Part shown: piece by piece, positions 12,401 through 24,382 of the stretch
Layout of the letters: every line of letters begins with the position of its first letter
How positions within the stretch are numbered: the first letter of the stretch is position 1
Source: Hirsutella rhossiliensis
Lineage: Eukaryota; Ascomycota; Sordariomycetes; Hypocreales; Ophiocordycipitaceae
Direction of reading: 5' to 3'
DNA: 64,000 nucleotides
Assembly: GCF_020360975.1 (NCBI RefSeq)
Contig: NW_025408679.1
Location: 186,001 to 250,000, forward strand
The notes under the pieces: generated by a model
What the model was told of the DNA's origin: nothing
What the model saw: only the letters and a program-made list of their open reading frames with translations
The model's database searches: none
Program-made: the position numbers and the translations under genes

Positions 12401-13720
12401 CTTTATATTCTTTTATCTATTTTAGGGTCTTTTAGTATATTAAGTCGTCGGGTTATACTTTAAATATTATATTTAGCTATCGTTACTAGTAGTTTTCGTT
12501 TTCGTTAATTTCTAGGAGCTATTCTTTCGCTATAGGTACTCCTATATTATAATTACTTCGTCGACTAAGGGTATTAGCTCGACCGTTTTCTATTCCTTTT
12601 CTATAGATTATTTTATAGTTAAATTCTAATAAATATTCGGCCTATCGGATCTATTATCTATTTAACTATTATATTATTATAAAGTATAAGATATTCTTAT
12701 AATCTATATAGACCTTAACTTTATACTTACTTTTAAGAAGGTAATATTAAAATTCCTTAAAAGCTTAAATAATTATAAGGAATTCTTTATTATAGATAAG
12801 GTAATTAAGTTCTACGCTATATAGCGTTTTCGAGTAGAATATAATTAGTCGTAGTCTTTCTTTATTATCCTTTTATCCGATTTATACTCTTAAAGTAAAG
12901 TCTAATATATTAGTTTCGAGTTCGATTTATCGTTTTAGATTAAAGGTAGTTAAAACTAGTTCTTATATAATTATAGTCTTAATATATTCGAAAGCTTTAT
13001 TAGCTTTATTGTCTTATATAAATTCTTTTTCTTTCTTTATTAGGTCGTATAGTAGTACTATAATCTTTCCGAAATCTTTAAGAAATCGTTAGTAGTAATT
13101 TATAAATCCTAGGAAACTTTATATATCCTTAACGTTCTTTAGCGTTAGCTATTCTTTAACTAAGTTAATTTTATCTTATTATATTTATATCTCTCTTAAT
13201 AAGATCGTATATCTAAGGAAGTCTACTTCCTATATATAGAACTTACTTTTCTTTAGTTTAACTAGTAACTTTATATTTTAAAGTACGCAGAGTACCTTAT
13301 AGATATATTCCTTATATTCTTCTAAGGTATCTAAGAAGATTAGGATATTATCTAGGTATACTACTATAAAGATATCTAAGTATTTACGTAGGATATTATT
13401 AATTATCTATTAAAAGGTAGCTAGTATATTTATAAGTCTAAATAGTATTACTAGATATTTAAATAGTTTAAATTTTATTCTAAAAGCTATTATCTATTTA
13501 CGTCCTTTCTTTATACGTATTAAGTTATAGGCGCCTTTAAGATCGAGGGCTATAAACTATTTTTTACTATATAGTCGATCTTATAGTTCCGATATAAGCG
13601 GTAATAGTATTCGGTCCTTTATTATAATATTATTTAGGTATTTATAGTTAATAACTAATTATAGCTTACCGTTTTTCTTTAAAATAAATATAACTAGGTA
13701 GCTTACTTTAGATATTAACG
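12400..13720 (-). pseudogene. Reverse transcriptase and RNase H of Gypsy B1
   Basis: Read on the minus strand. The RT begins with VIFILKKNGKL followed by YKYLNN near 13,690-13,630, has the ALDLKGAYNLIRIKKG block near 13,540-13,500, and reaches its catalytic box at 13,347-13,358. The box reads YLDN rather than YLDD: the second Asp was lost by TG to TA. RNase H lies further left, towards 12,450. The order and spacing match Ty3/Gypsy pol. In-frame stops stand at former Gln/Trp codons; the frame is otherwise long and open, so there are few indels. Confidence 0.88.
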
Positions 13721-15699
13721 TTTATATATATCCCTTTTATAGATTCTTATTAAGGTAGTCGTATAGCGTTTATAGTTACTTTTCGTTTAAGTTATAGATC
13801 TTATAGAATATCGGCGTTATTTTATCCTTAAGATAAATTTTATAGTCTTATTAGCTATATTCGGGTAACCCTATTTTAAGTTCTTTCTTAAAGAGTTTAT
13901 TATATTTCTAGTATTCTTAGGGGATATTCTTTATTTTATCTTATAAGCTTTATTCTTTCTTTTAAGAGCTAGTTTCTCTTAACTTAAGCTCTTTATTAAT
14001 TTATTTAAGGTCTTTCCTTAAAGTAGTAATAACTCTTTAGATCTTTATATTATATTTATTATTCTATTTATATCGGATACTAGGTTATATAGCTATATTA
14101 ATTAGTACGTAGGTCTTATTAGTTAATTTTAATATATCTATTAGTTTAGTTACTATTTTCGTTTATAATACTAAAGCCCGTAATAATTTACTTAAACGGT
14201 TATCCCTTTTATCCTATTTAGTAGCTAAATTATCGTAAAATTTTACTTTCTTCTAAATCTATTAGTCCTAGAAACTTATATCTTCGTTCTAATATAGCTA
14301 GCTAGTTTTCTAGTTAATTAGTAGGTTGCTCTCCTATAGCTATAAAAGCCCTAATATAAGGTCGTGTTATTTAATATCTATAATATTAAAGTTAACTTAT
14401 TCGTTATAGCCCTAGATATTAATATCGAGGTAATTAATCTCTATATTAATAATTTTATTATTATAGTTAAAGGCCTCTCTTTTAATATTTATAAGTTTAT
14501 ATAGATCTATCTTATATCTTTATATAAGTTAATAATAATTAATAACTCTAGGTAAAATATAATTACTTATTACGCTATAGTTTAAAAGTATATATATATA
14601 ATATCCTATAATTTAGATATCTAATACTATTTAGTCGCTATAGCTTACTATTACTATATATAAGGTCCTTAGATCTTATTATATCGTGCTAGTCTATAGC
14701 CCTTTTATAGATAGCGTACCTTATTTTTTACCTAGTCCTTATTCGTTTTATTTAAGTATTCTTTTTCGATTTATTATTAATATCGTTTCTTTATATTTTC
14801 GTCGTATAGTATTATATTAGGGCTTAAGAGACTAATTTCTTATAGCTAATCGAAGATTTCTTATTTCTCGATACTATATAGTTTATATTATACTATTTTA
14901 TAGTTAATTATATACTATACTTTATAATTTTATTTGTTTTTATACTAAAGGTTAAGCTTTCGTTCTATATCTTTCTTTTTTATATATAGTGTTTTTATAT
15001 CGATTCTCCCTTAGTTAAATACGGCCTATAGCCTTTATATATATTACTAATAATCTTTTAGTAAACCGTTATATCGTTTATACTATACTTATACTTTTTT
15101 ATATTTATAAACTCTATAGTTTAGGTATATATATTTATTATAATCTTCTTTATTATATTTAGTTTATTATATAAGTCTTTAAAAGATTAAGGGTTTAGAT
15201 ACCTTAAAGCGAGTAGCATTATACTATTCCTTTATTTTAGCGTATTTATAGATTTTATATATCTTTAAAAGATATCTTATTAATAAACCATAATTATTAT
15301 AGTATTTAAGTACTATGCTATAATTAGGTTCTAATAATATAACTTAGTTATTTAGGTAACGTTAATCGATTTTCTAGTAGTTTAGTTCTATACTTAAGTA
15401 GGGTTTTAAAAGTACTTATCCTTTAAACCTAACTAAGAAACCGTTATATCGTGCTTTTATCTAAAAGTATATTATATAATCTAAGTAGATATATAATATC
15501 TATAAAATATACTTATAGTACTTATAAGTAAGTAGTATTTATAGATCGTCTTTAAATTCTCCTTATAGTTACTATTCTCGTTATAAAGCTATAAAGGTAT
15601 CGACTATAGTAATAGCTATAGTATAGTCTCCTTTATATAGTACTAGTTAATATCGAATTAATATAGCTTATTAGTTTTCTATAAGAATTTAAGGCGTTT

Positions 15700-17100
15700 A
15701 TTAGGTTTTAATTTTAAGTATTTCTTTAAATTCTTTAAAGTATAAAGCGTATTCTCTAATTATAGTATTTTCCCTTAGTAGCGAGGGTAGTAGTATAAGT
15801 TCGTTCTTATCTTCTATTTCTCTAGGTATTTCTTATTCTTTAGAGCTTATATCGTTAATACTTCGTTATTCTTTCTTAGGTTATTATCTAAGTTTCGTAA
15901 GTATAAGGGCTATATCTATATCTTTTTTATTATATTATTTATAGACCACCTATCGTTATTATCGATTTTTACTTTATATATCTTCCTAAAATCGTTTACC
16001 GTTCTTCTTAATCTAGTCTTATAAGACTCCTTTAAGATAAGGGTATTTTAGTTCTATAAATTTTACTTATTTCTATATTTTAGGATCCCTTTATTATATT
16101 ATTATAATAGTTTTCTTTAGTAGCTTTAAGAACTATCTAGTACCGTTCTTATTGCTTAGGTATACTATATATTTATTATTATAGTATATAGTCTAACTAA
16201 GGAGTTTATACTTTAGTTCCTATCTATTAGTAGCGTTTAAGTATTTCTTACTTTTTAGGGCTAGTACTTAGTAGGTTTTCTTCTCCTTATAAGGTTATCT
16301 ATATTTTTTAGAGTAATATCTAAGTTTCTTATAGTTAAAATACTTTCCTTTACTTTTCTATATTATATTTAGATCTATCCTACCTAGGTTAAGTATATAG
16401 GTATAGGTAATAAGAGTTTCGCGCTTCTTTTTATAGTTAGCGCGTCGGTTAAAGTTATTCTTATAAGAAGGGTTTTAGTTTCCTCTTCCTTATTTCTTTT
16501 CTTAGCGTTATATATACTATCTATCGTCGATTCGTACTACTATAGTAATATAGTCCGAGAGGTTATTAGGTCGATTTTCCTTATAAAGTTCGTCCTTAAC
16601 TTCTTCTTTAAGCTTATCGTAAAATCGTAATATAAAAGGTTCGTTATCTTAATTAAGCTTTAAGGTAACTTAATAAAACTTTATAGTATAATCTAATACT
16701 AAGATCCTTTATTAGAGTTCTTAAAGTTTCTATTTAGCTTCTTATTCCTCGTTAGTTATTCTAAATACCTTTATAATAGCTTTTTTAAATCCTTAGAAAC
16801 TAGTAAAGACTTTATCTATCTTATTATCTCGTCGCGCTAGTTAGTTATTTAGAAAATCCCTTATAATAGGTCTAAACTAAGCGAGTACTATTCTAGATAA
16901 ATAATTTCCTACGTAGAGTACCTTTTCGACTAAGTCTAAGAGTTTAGTAAGGTAAAACTAGTAGTAGGCCTTAAGTTAAGTAAGAAAGTCTTAAAGCGTA
17001 CTATAAGTACCGTCGAATAGTCCTAGCTATTTTAGTTTAACTACTTCTCTAAGGTCCTTAACTTATCCGTTACCTCCTCCGTTCCTAAGTAACTATACCT
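15700..17100 (-). pseudogene. Gag of Gypsy B1 with CCHC knuckle
   Basis: Capsid protein of B1, read right to left from just inside the 5' LTR. It matches the gag start of B2 on the opposite strand (63,080-64,000). The zinc knuckle is at 16,301-16,342 with the exact 14-residue spacing; it reads Y-FN-Y-KKLR-Y-YSKK-Y, so all three Cys and the His have become Tyr by TGT/TGC to TAT/TAC and CAT/CAC to TAT/TAC changes. Upstream are a Gag-like helical segment and a basic, Asn/Arg-rich linker. RIP stops are frequent. Start codon not resolved. Confidence 0.8.
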
Positions 17101-17249
17101 TATATCGAAGGGCGATAATTTCGCGTATTATATCTTAAAGCGATATAGTAGCTCTAGAGTTAGTTAATCTAGCTTACTATATAGGTATATTAATAGTTAC
17201 GATATTACTTAAAGTAACGCGGTATTATATTAAATAAGAGCTTTTAACG

Positions 17250-17699
17250 TATAACGACTAGTATTATTCCTAAGGGATAAACCTATCGAGGGGTTTATAT
17301 TAGTAGATATAATAGGGCGTGGTCTAAGTAATAATAAGTATATTACGTTAGTAATAAGTCGGAGGTTATAGACCGTAGATTATAACTAGGTAATTAAAAT
17401 TAAAGATAAAATCGTAATAAAGATCTATATTAAAAGCTATCGAGCTATTTATCTAAAGGAGTAAAAGTAGGTAGCTATATATACCTATAAAGACTATCCT
17501 TAGATTATAGGCCTAGCTATAATCCCTAACGTTAGATCGTATAAAGCGTAGTAATCCTATTAATCTTAGATTACTTAGATCTTTACGATCCCCTCGATCC
17601 TATATCTATTAGATAGTTATGCCGACTATTTATCCGTTAGACCGTGTTACGTGCTTAACGTAGTCGACCGTTAGCGGCCTAGTAGCCGTAGTTATAATA
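17250..17699 (-). repeat. LTR of B1 (5' LTR in coding orientation)
   Basis: 450 bp direct repeat of 9,849-10,298. Its R/U5-side half is also found, reverse-complemented, at about 62,800-63,018 in B2, while the U3 side has diverged between the two elements. Confidence 0.92.
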
Positions 17700-17704
17700 C
17701 TTTT

Positions 17705-20638
17705 ACTATACCCTCTTTCTTCCTTCCTTCTTCTTCTTTTTATATATATATATATACTTTATACGCTTCCTTACTTATAACGATCCCCTTTATTAATATA
17801 ACTCCTATATATATATATAATACCCTCTTAGCCTTTTAGCGTTATTACTTAAAACTACTTACCCTAACTATTTAATCTTAGCTTCTCCCTCTCTTTCGCT
17901 TACTCTACCCTTTCCTAAGATATAGCGGCGAACCTAGATAGTATCCTAGGCCCGGCTATAGACCTCCCTAAGAATACCGCTATCTTTTTTAACGTATTAC
18001 TATTTAAGAGTAAAAGCTTTATTTTACCTACTTACTATAGTAAAGTTAAAGTAAAAGATAGTAAAGGGCGCTTCTATACTAAAGATAAAGAAAGGTTTAT
18101 AGACTAAGACTAATAAGACGTGTTTAGGTAAAAGTAACCTCTTTAGTATATTTATAGAGATTATTAATACTTAATACTAACGGGCCCTATTAAGCGGCGG
18201 GATATTACCCTTAAAGACACTTAGATAATATATAAGGGTATTAAAAAGATAAACGGATTTGCTAGGAATAAGGCTTACTAAGAAGAGTATATTATCGATA
18301 TATATAACTTTCTGTATAAAGCTATCGATAAACGATAGGCTATAAGCTTTAGCCTTAGCGTAATAATTAAAATCTTAATAAGAGGTATCGAGAATATAGT
18401 ATACCCTTTACCTTACCCGCTATTATTTATACTAACTATTAAGGGGAACCTATCGAAGATATAGAAGATAGATATAAGAAGTACTATAAATATCTAAATA
18501 ATAAGGAGTATTTAATTAAGTTTACTGCTCCTACCTTTAACTTTAGTCGCTTTATATATAAATAAAGGTATATAACTAAAGTTATTAACTTTTTAGTAGG
18601 TATAAATAAAAGGGGACTTTACTAAGGGGCGTTCTTTTAAGACTATAAAGAAGGAAACCTAGTCGTTTTTAATACTTAGAAAGAGGGACGATATACTAGA
18701 CTCTATACGTTCTTATAAGTATAATAGTAGTTTCTTTATATCCTCTAAGTTCCTTATAACTTTACTTATATACTAGTCCCTTATACCGCTTAGTAAGAAG
18801 GGTAGGAATATAGCTACTTAGCCTTAATAATAATCTAATACTAGGTTAGAAGTATAGTTAGGCTATACTTTAAGATAATTAAATAGTAATACTTAAAAGT
18901 TAAAGTAATTCTAAAGTAAAGGTATAGGGTAACGTAAGAAGCCCTATAGATAGATAAGATCTTATACTAAGACTAGTATTTCTTTAAGCTAAATAAGAGG
19001 ATAAGTATAAAAAGCTATATAGATAGGCTAATATATAGAATCTAAGCTATCGCGGTAAATAAGCTTAATTATATATAAGCGATATTATAAGGCGGTAGAG
19101 TTTCCTAGTAGTTTAATAGTAAGGTTAGATAACTATAAAGGATACTATTTAATTAAGGTTTAATAACCTTTAGCGGAGTCTTTCTTATAAGGATTCCTAG
19201 GAGCGAGCGGATTTACTAATATAACTATATTATTTTAGGAAACTAGGAAGAATAAGACCTCTAGGAAGTCCTAAAGGTAGTTAACTTCTTAAATAGGCCT
19301 ACTAAATAAAGACTATTACTTTAAAGATATATAGAACTAGCTTATATAGTAAGGAAAGTAAGAAAGGAGCTATTTACGCTAGCTGCCCTTATAGAGTAAC
19401 CTAACTTAATCGCTTAAGCTACGCGCGGTTTCTTTATAAAACTCCTCCTTAAAAAGGCCCTTAACTATTTAATTACGCCGACGGGAATCGAGAATAGACC
19501 TAGTCCTTCGTTACCTTAAGCGTTAACCGAATCGAGCTCCTTATTTAAACTAAGTAGCCTTTCCCTAAGTAACCTTAAGATAGGATCCTTACCTTAAAGC
19601 CTATAAAGGAGAGAGCTAAGCGCCCTTATTAGTCCCTTTATTTATATAAAAACGATGCTTTTATTCTCCCCCTTTTATATATAGCTAATTAGGCCTACTC
19701 CTTGCCTACTACTAATAACTCCTTTAAACGTATAAAGGAATAAAAGACTTATAACTATACCCCTACTAATAACCTAATAAGGAGCTAGTAAGGAAGAAAG
19801 GTAGATAGCCCGACTACTAACTCGCCTTAGGACTCTAAAATTACTAGGCGCTCGGTTAATTACCCTAAGGCTAAAGACTCTAGTAACGCTTATAGCACGC
19901 CCCGTTACTCCCTAAAAACAAAGTATAGTAATAGCCTCTTTAGCTATAGTCCCTATAAGGTTTATACTAGGTTTTAAACCCTCTTAAGTTAAAGGAGTTA
20001 AAAACCTAGGAATATATTAAAACTACCGCTAGGATATTAACGACTATAATTTTATATATTTATATAGGACTACTAATAATACGATAATAATTAGCCTATA
20101 AGACTCTATAGCTTATTTAATCTAGCTATACCTAAAGCTATAAACTAATAAAGACACTAACTACTTTATTTCCCTAACGCCCCTTAGAATAATAAGCGTA
20201 AATACTTAGGAGCATATATAGGAAGTAGTAGATAATTATTTAAAAAAGGTAGTACGCGAGTAAAAATAAGAAAGAGCTAAACGAGTAGCTTATAGGTAAA
20301 GGGAGGAATAAAAGACGTAAAGGGAAAAGATTATAGTAAAGGAGAAAAGTTCTATTAACGGTTTATTTACTTACTTATATACTTAAGAAGAGAGCCTTAC
20401 CTATTATTATTACGCCCTTTCTATTAGTATCTTAGGTCGGAAAGTCGCTAAGGAGGAGTTTAATAGGTAAGATCGTACCCTTATAAATATTAGCTTATTA
20501 AAGGGATAAGACCCCTAGTACTCCCCTTTTAACTTACTTCTAAGTATACTTAAAGGCGTTATAAAGACCTTAATTATCTTATTAAGTATCTTCCTTAATT
20601 ATAGTTAATTTAAATTTTATTTTTCCCCTTTAAAGTAG
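17705..20638 (+). pseudogene. Unrecognised long plus-strand decayed coding region
   Basis: About 2.9 kb with a strongly coding-like plus strand: long open stretches interrupted almost only by TAA/TAG at plausible Gln/Trp positions, plus at least one frame change between about 17,925 and 18,500. Readable patches include LGPAIDLPKNTAIFFN near 17,945-17,990, KEYLIKFTAPTFNFSRF near 18,503-18,550 and ELFTLAALIE near 19,370-19,400. A Lys/Arg/Glu-rich helix lies near 20,230-20,340. I do not recognise the family; no RT, integrase, transposase or zinc-knuckle motif is visible. It was contiguous with 8,411-9,843 before B1 inserted. It lies beside the antisense ORF of D-host on the same strand, so it could be a further accessory ORF, a separate element, or a RIP-hit duplicated gene. 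Confidence 0.5.
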
Positions 20639-21400
20639 ATGCCGCTAGTTACGCGACTCTAGTAAAGATAGAGAGGCATAGAGTAAAGAAAATCTCTAAG
20701 ACTTATATTTATAACCTAAGGCCCTTAAAGCTATATATAAGACTAATAATTAGATAATTATATAGTTAATTACTCTATTAATCCTTAGCTATATACTATA
20801 TATACTTTAGGTATATACCCTCGTCCTTATTAAACTACCCTTAAAGCAGCTACTTTTTATATACTTAGGCTAGCCGCGCTTATAAAGTTACGCTACCTAT
20901 CCTTACTTATACTACTATAGCTTAAAGCGCTATAAAGCTAAGTAAAGACTAAAATAAAGCTAAGCGCGCCTTAACTACTATTACCGCCGCTTACTATAAC
21001 TTATAGTTCCTTAAGCGCGCCGCTCTTATACCTAAGTATATAATCTCCTTTTCCCTTACTCCTTATAGCGCTAACTCTCTCTCTCTTAGGGGTACTATCG
21101 CCGCCGCCTTAGCTACCCCCGCTACCTTTACCGCCGCCGCCTCTACTACTACTAGTACCGCCGCTACTACCGCCGCCGCTACTACTGCCGCCGCTACTAC
21201 CGCCGCCGCTACTACCGCCGCTGCTATCCTTAACGCCGCTGCTATCGCTACTTAGCTAGGTAGCTTAGAGGGCTAGATCTATACTCTTAAAGCTAGGGCC
21301 GCGCTTTATACTAAGAAGAAAGATAAGGAGGAGGAGGAGGAGGAGGAGGAGGATAAAAATAACTATTTAATAGTTAAGACCTTACTAAAGAAAAAGTCCT
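20639..21400 (+). pseudogene. Antisense accessory ORF of D-host (Ala/Thr/Pro-rich, acidic tail)
   Basis: Plus-strand frame lying opposite and tail-to-tail with the minus-strand pol of D-host. It starts at an ATG (20,639, MPLVTRL). A low-complexity body of GCC/ACT repeats (about 21,111-21,235; Ala/Thr/Pro) follows, then a short heptad LGSLEG-IYTLKARAAL near 21,258-21,300 and a charged Lys/Glu tail (about 21,310-21,350, eight Glu in a row). The same order is found in D1 (minus strand, 33,555-32,542) and in G (plus strand, 45,700-46,640), always antisense to pol. Stops are RIP-type. Function unknown; no known domain recognised. Confidence 0.65.
21111..21240 (+). repeat. Imperfect GCC/ACT trinucleotide tract
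   Basis: Tandem mix of GCC, GCT and ACT triplets encoding Ala/Thr on the plus strand, inside the antisense accessory ORF of D-host. The homologous stretch in D1 is also Ala/Pro-rich. Confidence 0.8.
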
Positions 21401-21639
21401 ACTAAGCTTAGTTTATATACCTTTTAGCGCGCTTATAAAAGCTAATATAATTTATTTATACTACTACTAACTTAAGTATATTATACTTATTATTTATAGT
21501 CGCGGTATTTATAATATATACCTATAGCTTATATTAGTATAGTAACTATTATAGGCTTAGTACCTTACTACTTTTTTAAGGGCGGGGTATAGTCTCCCTT
21601 ATACTTTAAGGTACTAGCTACTTTACTACTAAGGGGGTA

Positions 21640-21935
21640 GCTTCTCTTACTAAGCCGTCGTTTTCTTTTACTAGCTTATAAAGGCCTTAAACTTATTTAA
21701 AGCTACCGCTCCCTTAAACTTAAAAGCTAACTCTTATATTAAGTCCTAGTAGCTATACTACTTAATAAAGACTTTATACTTCCTACTATAGCCTATATTC
21801 TTTTAATAAGCTACTTATAACTCTTTTACTAAGAACTCCTTATCCTTTTTAATAAGGATAATAGCTAGTTAAGGATCTACTATCTCTTAGCTTAGTAAAA
21901 AGTTAATAGTAGTATAATAAAAGAGGTCGATATTA
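21640..21935 (-). pseudogene. Chromodomain at C-terminus of D-host Pol
   Basis: Minus-strand translation reads IILIKKDKEFLVKEL, then KNIGYSRKYKVFIK, a stop where Trp is expected, YSYQDLI, and FKGAVALNKFKAF. That is the pattern of a chromodomain: an E-F/Y-x-V-E-x-I start, a V-K-W core, and a final helix. Chromodomains on fungal Gypsy Pol proteins bind methylated histone H3 and are thought to guide insertion into heterochromatin. A closely similar copy is at 62,030-62,456. Confidence 0.8.
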
Positions 21936-21999
21936 ATTATATTATAAATACTAAAGGGTAGCCCTTTTAGCTTTATAGTCTATAAACTTAATACCCTCT

Positions 22000-23500
22000 T
22001 TACTATATACTTAGTATATAGCTAGTTAAGCTTTTTCTTTAGCCTTATTAACTTATAGTTATAAAAGTTTAGCTAGACCTTATCCGTTACCGCGAACTTA
22101 TTTATAAGATCCTATAACCTATTAGCTTACTATTCTTAATCTTAGGTAGTAAACGCTACTAAAGATTAATAGAACTCTATAACTTATTATAGCTTTTATA
22201 CAAAAGCGGACGCCCTACCTTTTAAGGAGCTAGCTAGGTAGCGCTCTATACCTATATTTATAATAATAAGCTATACTAATAGTAGTTTAAACCTATATAG
22301 TATAAGGAAAGGGAATATATAAGTTCGACCTACTATTAAGCGCTATCTAAGCTATAGGAAGCTACTTATCTTAGTTTACTTAATTATAAGCTATTACCTT
22401 TTAAAGGTAAGCTTATACTTTTTAGTTAAAGCATTTAGGCCCTTTATTAGTTTATAAGTAGTAGGCTATATATAGTAACTAAGTAACCTAAAGTAGCTTA
22501 TAAAGGTACTATTAAAAGTAGCTAGTTTAAGTAGTGCCCTTATTACTAGTAATTAAAGCTACCTATTAATAAAAGTAAGTATAGTATTAAAGGAAGTATT
22601 TAATATAGGCCTTTACTATTATAAATAGTATTAGCTTTAGTCCTACCTTTATACTTAAACGGTCTTTAATAACTTAGTAGTTATAGTTACCGCTTACTAT
22701 AAAAGGGAGGTCTATAATAAAGTCTATTTATATATATATATAGAACTAGTTAAGGACTAATAGTAACTTTAAAAGTCTCTCCTTAAGCGCTTACTAAATC
22801 TTTAAGTAGCTATAGATATTATAGTTATAAAAGAAATAGCGATCGTATAGTACTATAAGTAGCTAGTAAAAGTCCTAGCTAATTACTACTAGCGTGCCCT
22901 TATAACTAAGGTAGCTAATTACGCTTAAGTTATAGATTATTTATATAATCTACCCTCTTAACCTATCTTACTCCTTAACTTTTAAAAGGGCCGTCCTAGC
23001 TATAGCTTTTATTATTACTAGCGTACTTAGGACTTATAGCTTACTTTTATAGTAAAGGTAGCTATAATAGTTAATATAGTAGTCGCTTACTTAGACTTTT
23101 AACTTAAGGCTATAGTTAAGGGAGCGCGCCTTTATATTTATAGTATAGCGTATACTTATATACGTACTATCCTATACCGCTAGCTAGTCTTATAAGCGTT
23201 AAAGCTCCTTATCTTAGAAGATACGCTAAGGGACGTTAAGCGTACCCTTAAGAGGGGCTAGGACCTTAGCCGCTCTTAAGGGGTCGCCCTTTACCTTTAA
23301 TAAAGTAGCGCTAAAGTAAGTCTAGAGCGCCTTATCTAAGATTATTTATATATCTTATATATTAAAGTCTATAAAGGTAAGCTAGTCTTACTTTTTCTAT
23401 AAGAAGGTATCTAATATTATACCCTTCTTACTTAGTTTATACTTAATATAGAAAAAAATATAAGAGATACTCCGCTTAACGCGCTTACTACTTTAAGAGA
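22000..23500 (-). pseudogene. Integrase of D-host
   Basis: Minus-strand counterpart of the D1 integrase (31,200-32,100). The stretch around 21,960-22,210 aligns by eye with D1 near 32,140-32,000 and with G near 46,760-46,980, including the basic segment before the chromodomain. Catalytic residues cannot all be placed because of RIP and likely small indels. It lies between RNase H (resuming left of 23,601) and the chromodomain. Confidence 0.65.
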
Positions 23501-23600
23501 TATTATTAAGTTATAAAGTATTTAAGGTTCTTATAGTTTATAAGGATCTTAAAGCTCTTATAGCTATAAAGCTCCGCTTACTATTACTTAAGGTAGCTAA

Positions 23601-23613
23601 TAATCGCTAATAT
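23601..23613. repeat. 13-bp target duplication of the SINE, left copy
   Basis: TAATCGCTAATAT here is repeated exactly at 24,382-24,394. On the minus strand it reads ATATTAGCGATTA, the RNase H codons for I-L-A-I, which continue correctly on each side when the insert is removed. Confidence 0.9.
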
Positions 23614-24381
23614 TATTATTAAGATTATACTAGTAACCTATCTAGAGGTATCTAGAACTTTAGCGTTAAATAAAAGGGAAAAACTAAAGTACTTAAAGGA
23701 AAACCCTCCCTTCTTTTATAGCTAGTCTACCCTTATACTAGGTCGCGGTTATAATATATAAGAATCTTATACTAGCTATCTTAGGTATTATAATAGTTAG
23801 TCGGAATCGTATTAGCCCTACTATAAAGTAACCTTAGAAAGTAACTCCTTTATATATATAGGGTATATAGCGTTAATTAGTAGTATAAGCATTTTTTAGT
23901 TAATAGTTAATAGTTAATTATATAATTATCTCTAACCTTATCTTATAATAATATCTTTTTAGGCTTTACTTTATTTTTCTACTATAAGGCTTAGCGGGCT
24001 ATTTTTTATTAATACTAGCTTTTAGCCGGGCTAGTAGTTAGGTTATCGTACTAGCTTCGCGCTATACTTATCGAGTTACTAGTATCGGCCCTAGGTTTTT
24101 ATTTTTCTAGTCGGGGGGCCTAGACTAGGGTTAAGGGAAGGTCCTAATAAATTCGTCGCTAGGTTTAGGTAGGTAAGGTCCGGGCCAGCCTACTTATAGC
24201 GGGGCTAGACTACTAGTATATTTATAAGCGCTTTTAGAAGCGCTAATTAGCTAATTAATAAGTAGGTTAGCGTAGTTTACTAGTCTAATTAAAAATTAAT
24301 TATACCTTTAGCCGGATTTAAACTAACTTTAGTATTATAGCTAGTAAGCTTCCTAGGTATATAACTATTATACTATAAAGG
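23614..24381 (-). mobile_element. tRNA-derived SINE inserted in D-host RNase H (768 bp)
   Basis: Flanked by an exact 13-bp duplication (23,601-23,613 and 24,382-24,394), the footprint of a target-primed retroposon rather than an LTR element. The minus-strand 5' end is tRNA-like (about 24,382-24,304). It has a 7-bp acceptor stem ACCTTTA/TAAAGGT, a D-stem GTAT/ATAC, and a T-arm GTTAG-TTTAAAT-CCGGC recalling the Pol III B box. The middle is GC-richer and keeps some CpA, so it was hit less by RIP. The 3' end runs into an A/T-rich AATAATA tail just before the duplication. It is long for a SINE, so a compound or nested insert is possible. It carries no ORF. Confidence 0.82.
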
Positions 24382-24382
24382 T
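24304..24382 (-). other. tRNA-like head of the SINE (not a functional tRNA)
   Basis: 79 bp that fold as a tRNA: acceptor stem ACCTTTA (24,382-24,376) with TAAAGGT (24,310-24,304), D-stem GTAT/ATAC, and a T-loop TTTAAAT on a GTTAG/CCGGC stem with G-U pairs. The anticodon arm does not pair cleanly and the T-loop carries C-to-T changes typical of RIP, so no anticodon is assigned. The box A and box B regions would have been the internal Pol III promoter of the SINE. Confidence 0.75.

Larger units (their letters stand above)
9849..17699 (-). mobile_element. Complete Gypsy LTR retrotransposon B1 (7,851 bp, minus strand)
   Basis: Bounded by two 450-bp direct repeats (9,849-10,298 and 17,250-17,699) and a perfect 5-bp duplication CTTTT (9,844-9,848 and 17,700-17,704). 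Coding runs right to left: gag with zinc knuckle, protease region, RT, RNase H, integrase with a GPF-type C-terminal motif. In coding orientation the LTRs begin TATTAT and end TTATA, RIP-altered TG and CA. All frames are broken by RIP-type stops. The same family reappears in opposite orientation at 62,549-64,000 (B2). Confidence 0.93.

Noticed and set aside
17700..17760. CT-rich and TA-repeat stretch as a promoter
   Set aside because: It is simple-sequence next to the B1 target duplication; nothing downstream ties it to a transcription start.
24120..24140. Relation of the SINE body to the element H LTR (shared GGCCTAGACTAGGG)
   Set aside because: The shared stretch is only about 14 bases and largely self-complementary; nothing around it matches.
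24304..24382. Genuine tRNA gene
   Set aside because: The anticodon arm does not pair, the T-loop is mutated, and the sequence is the head of a 768-bp insert with a 13-bp target duplication, so it is a SINE part.
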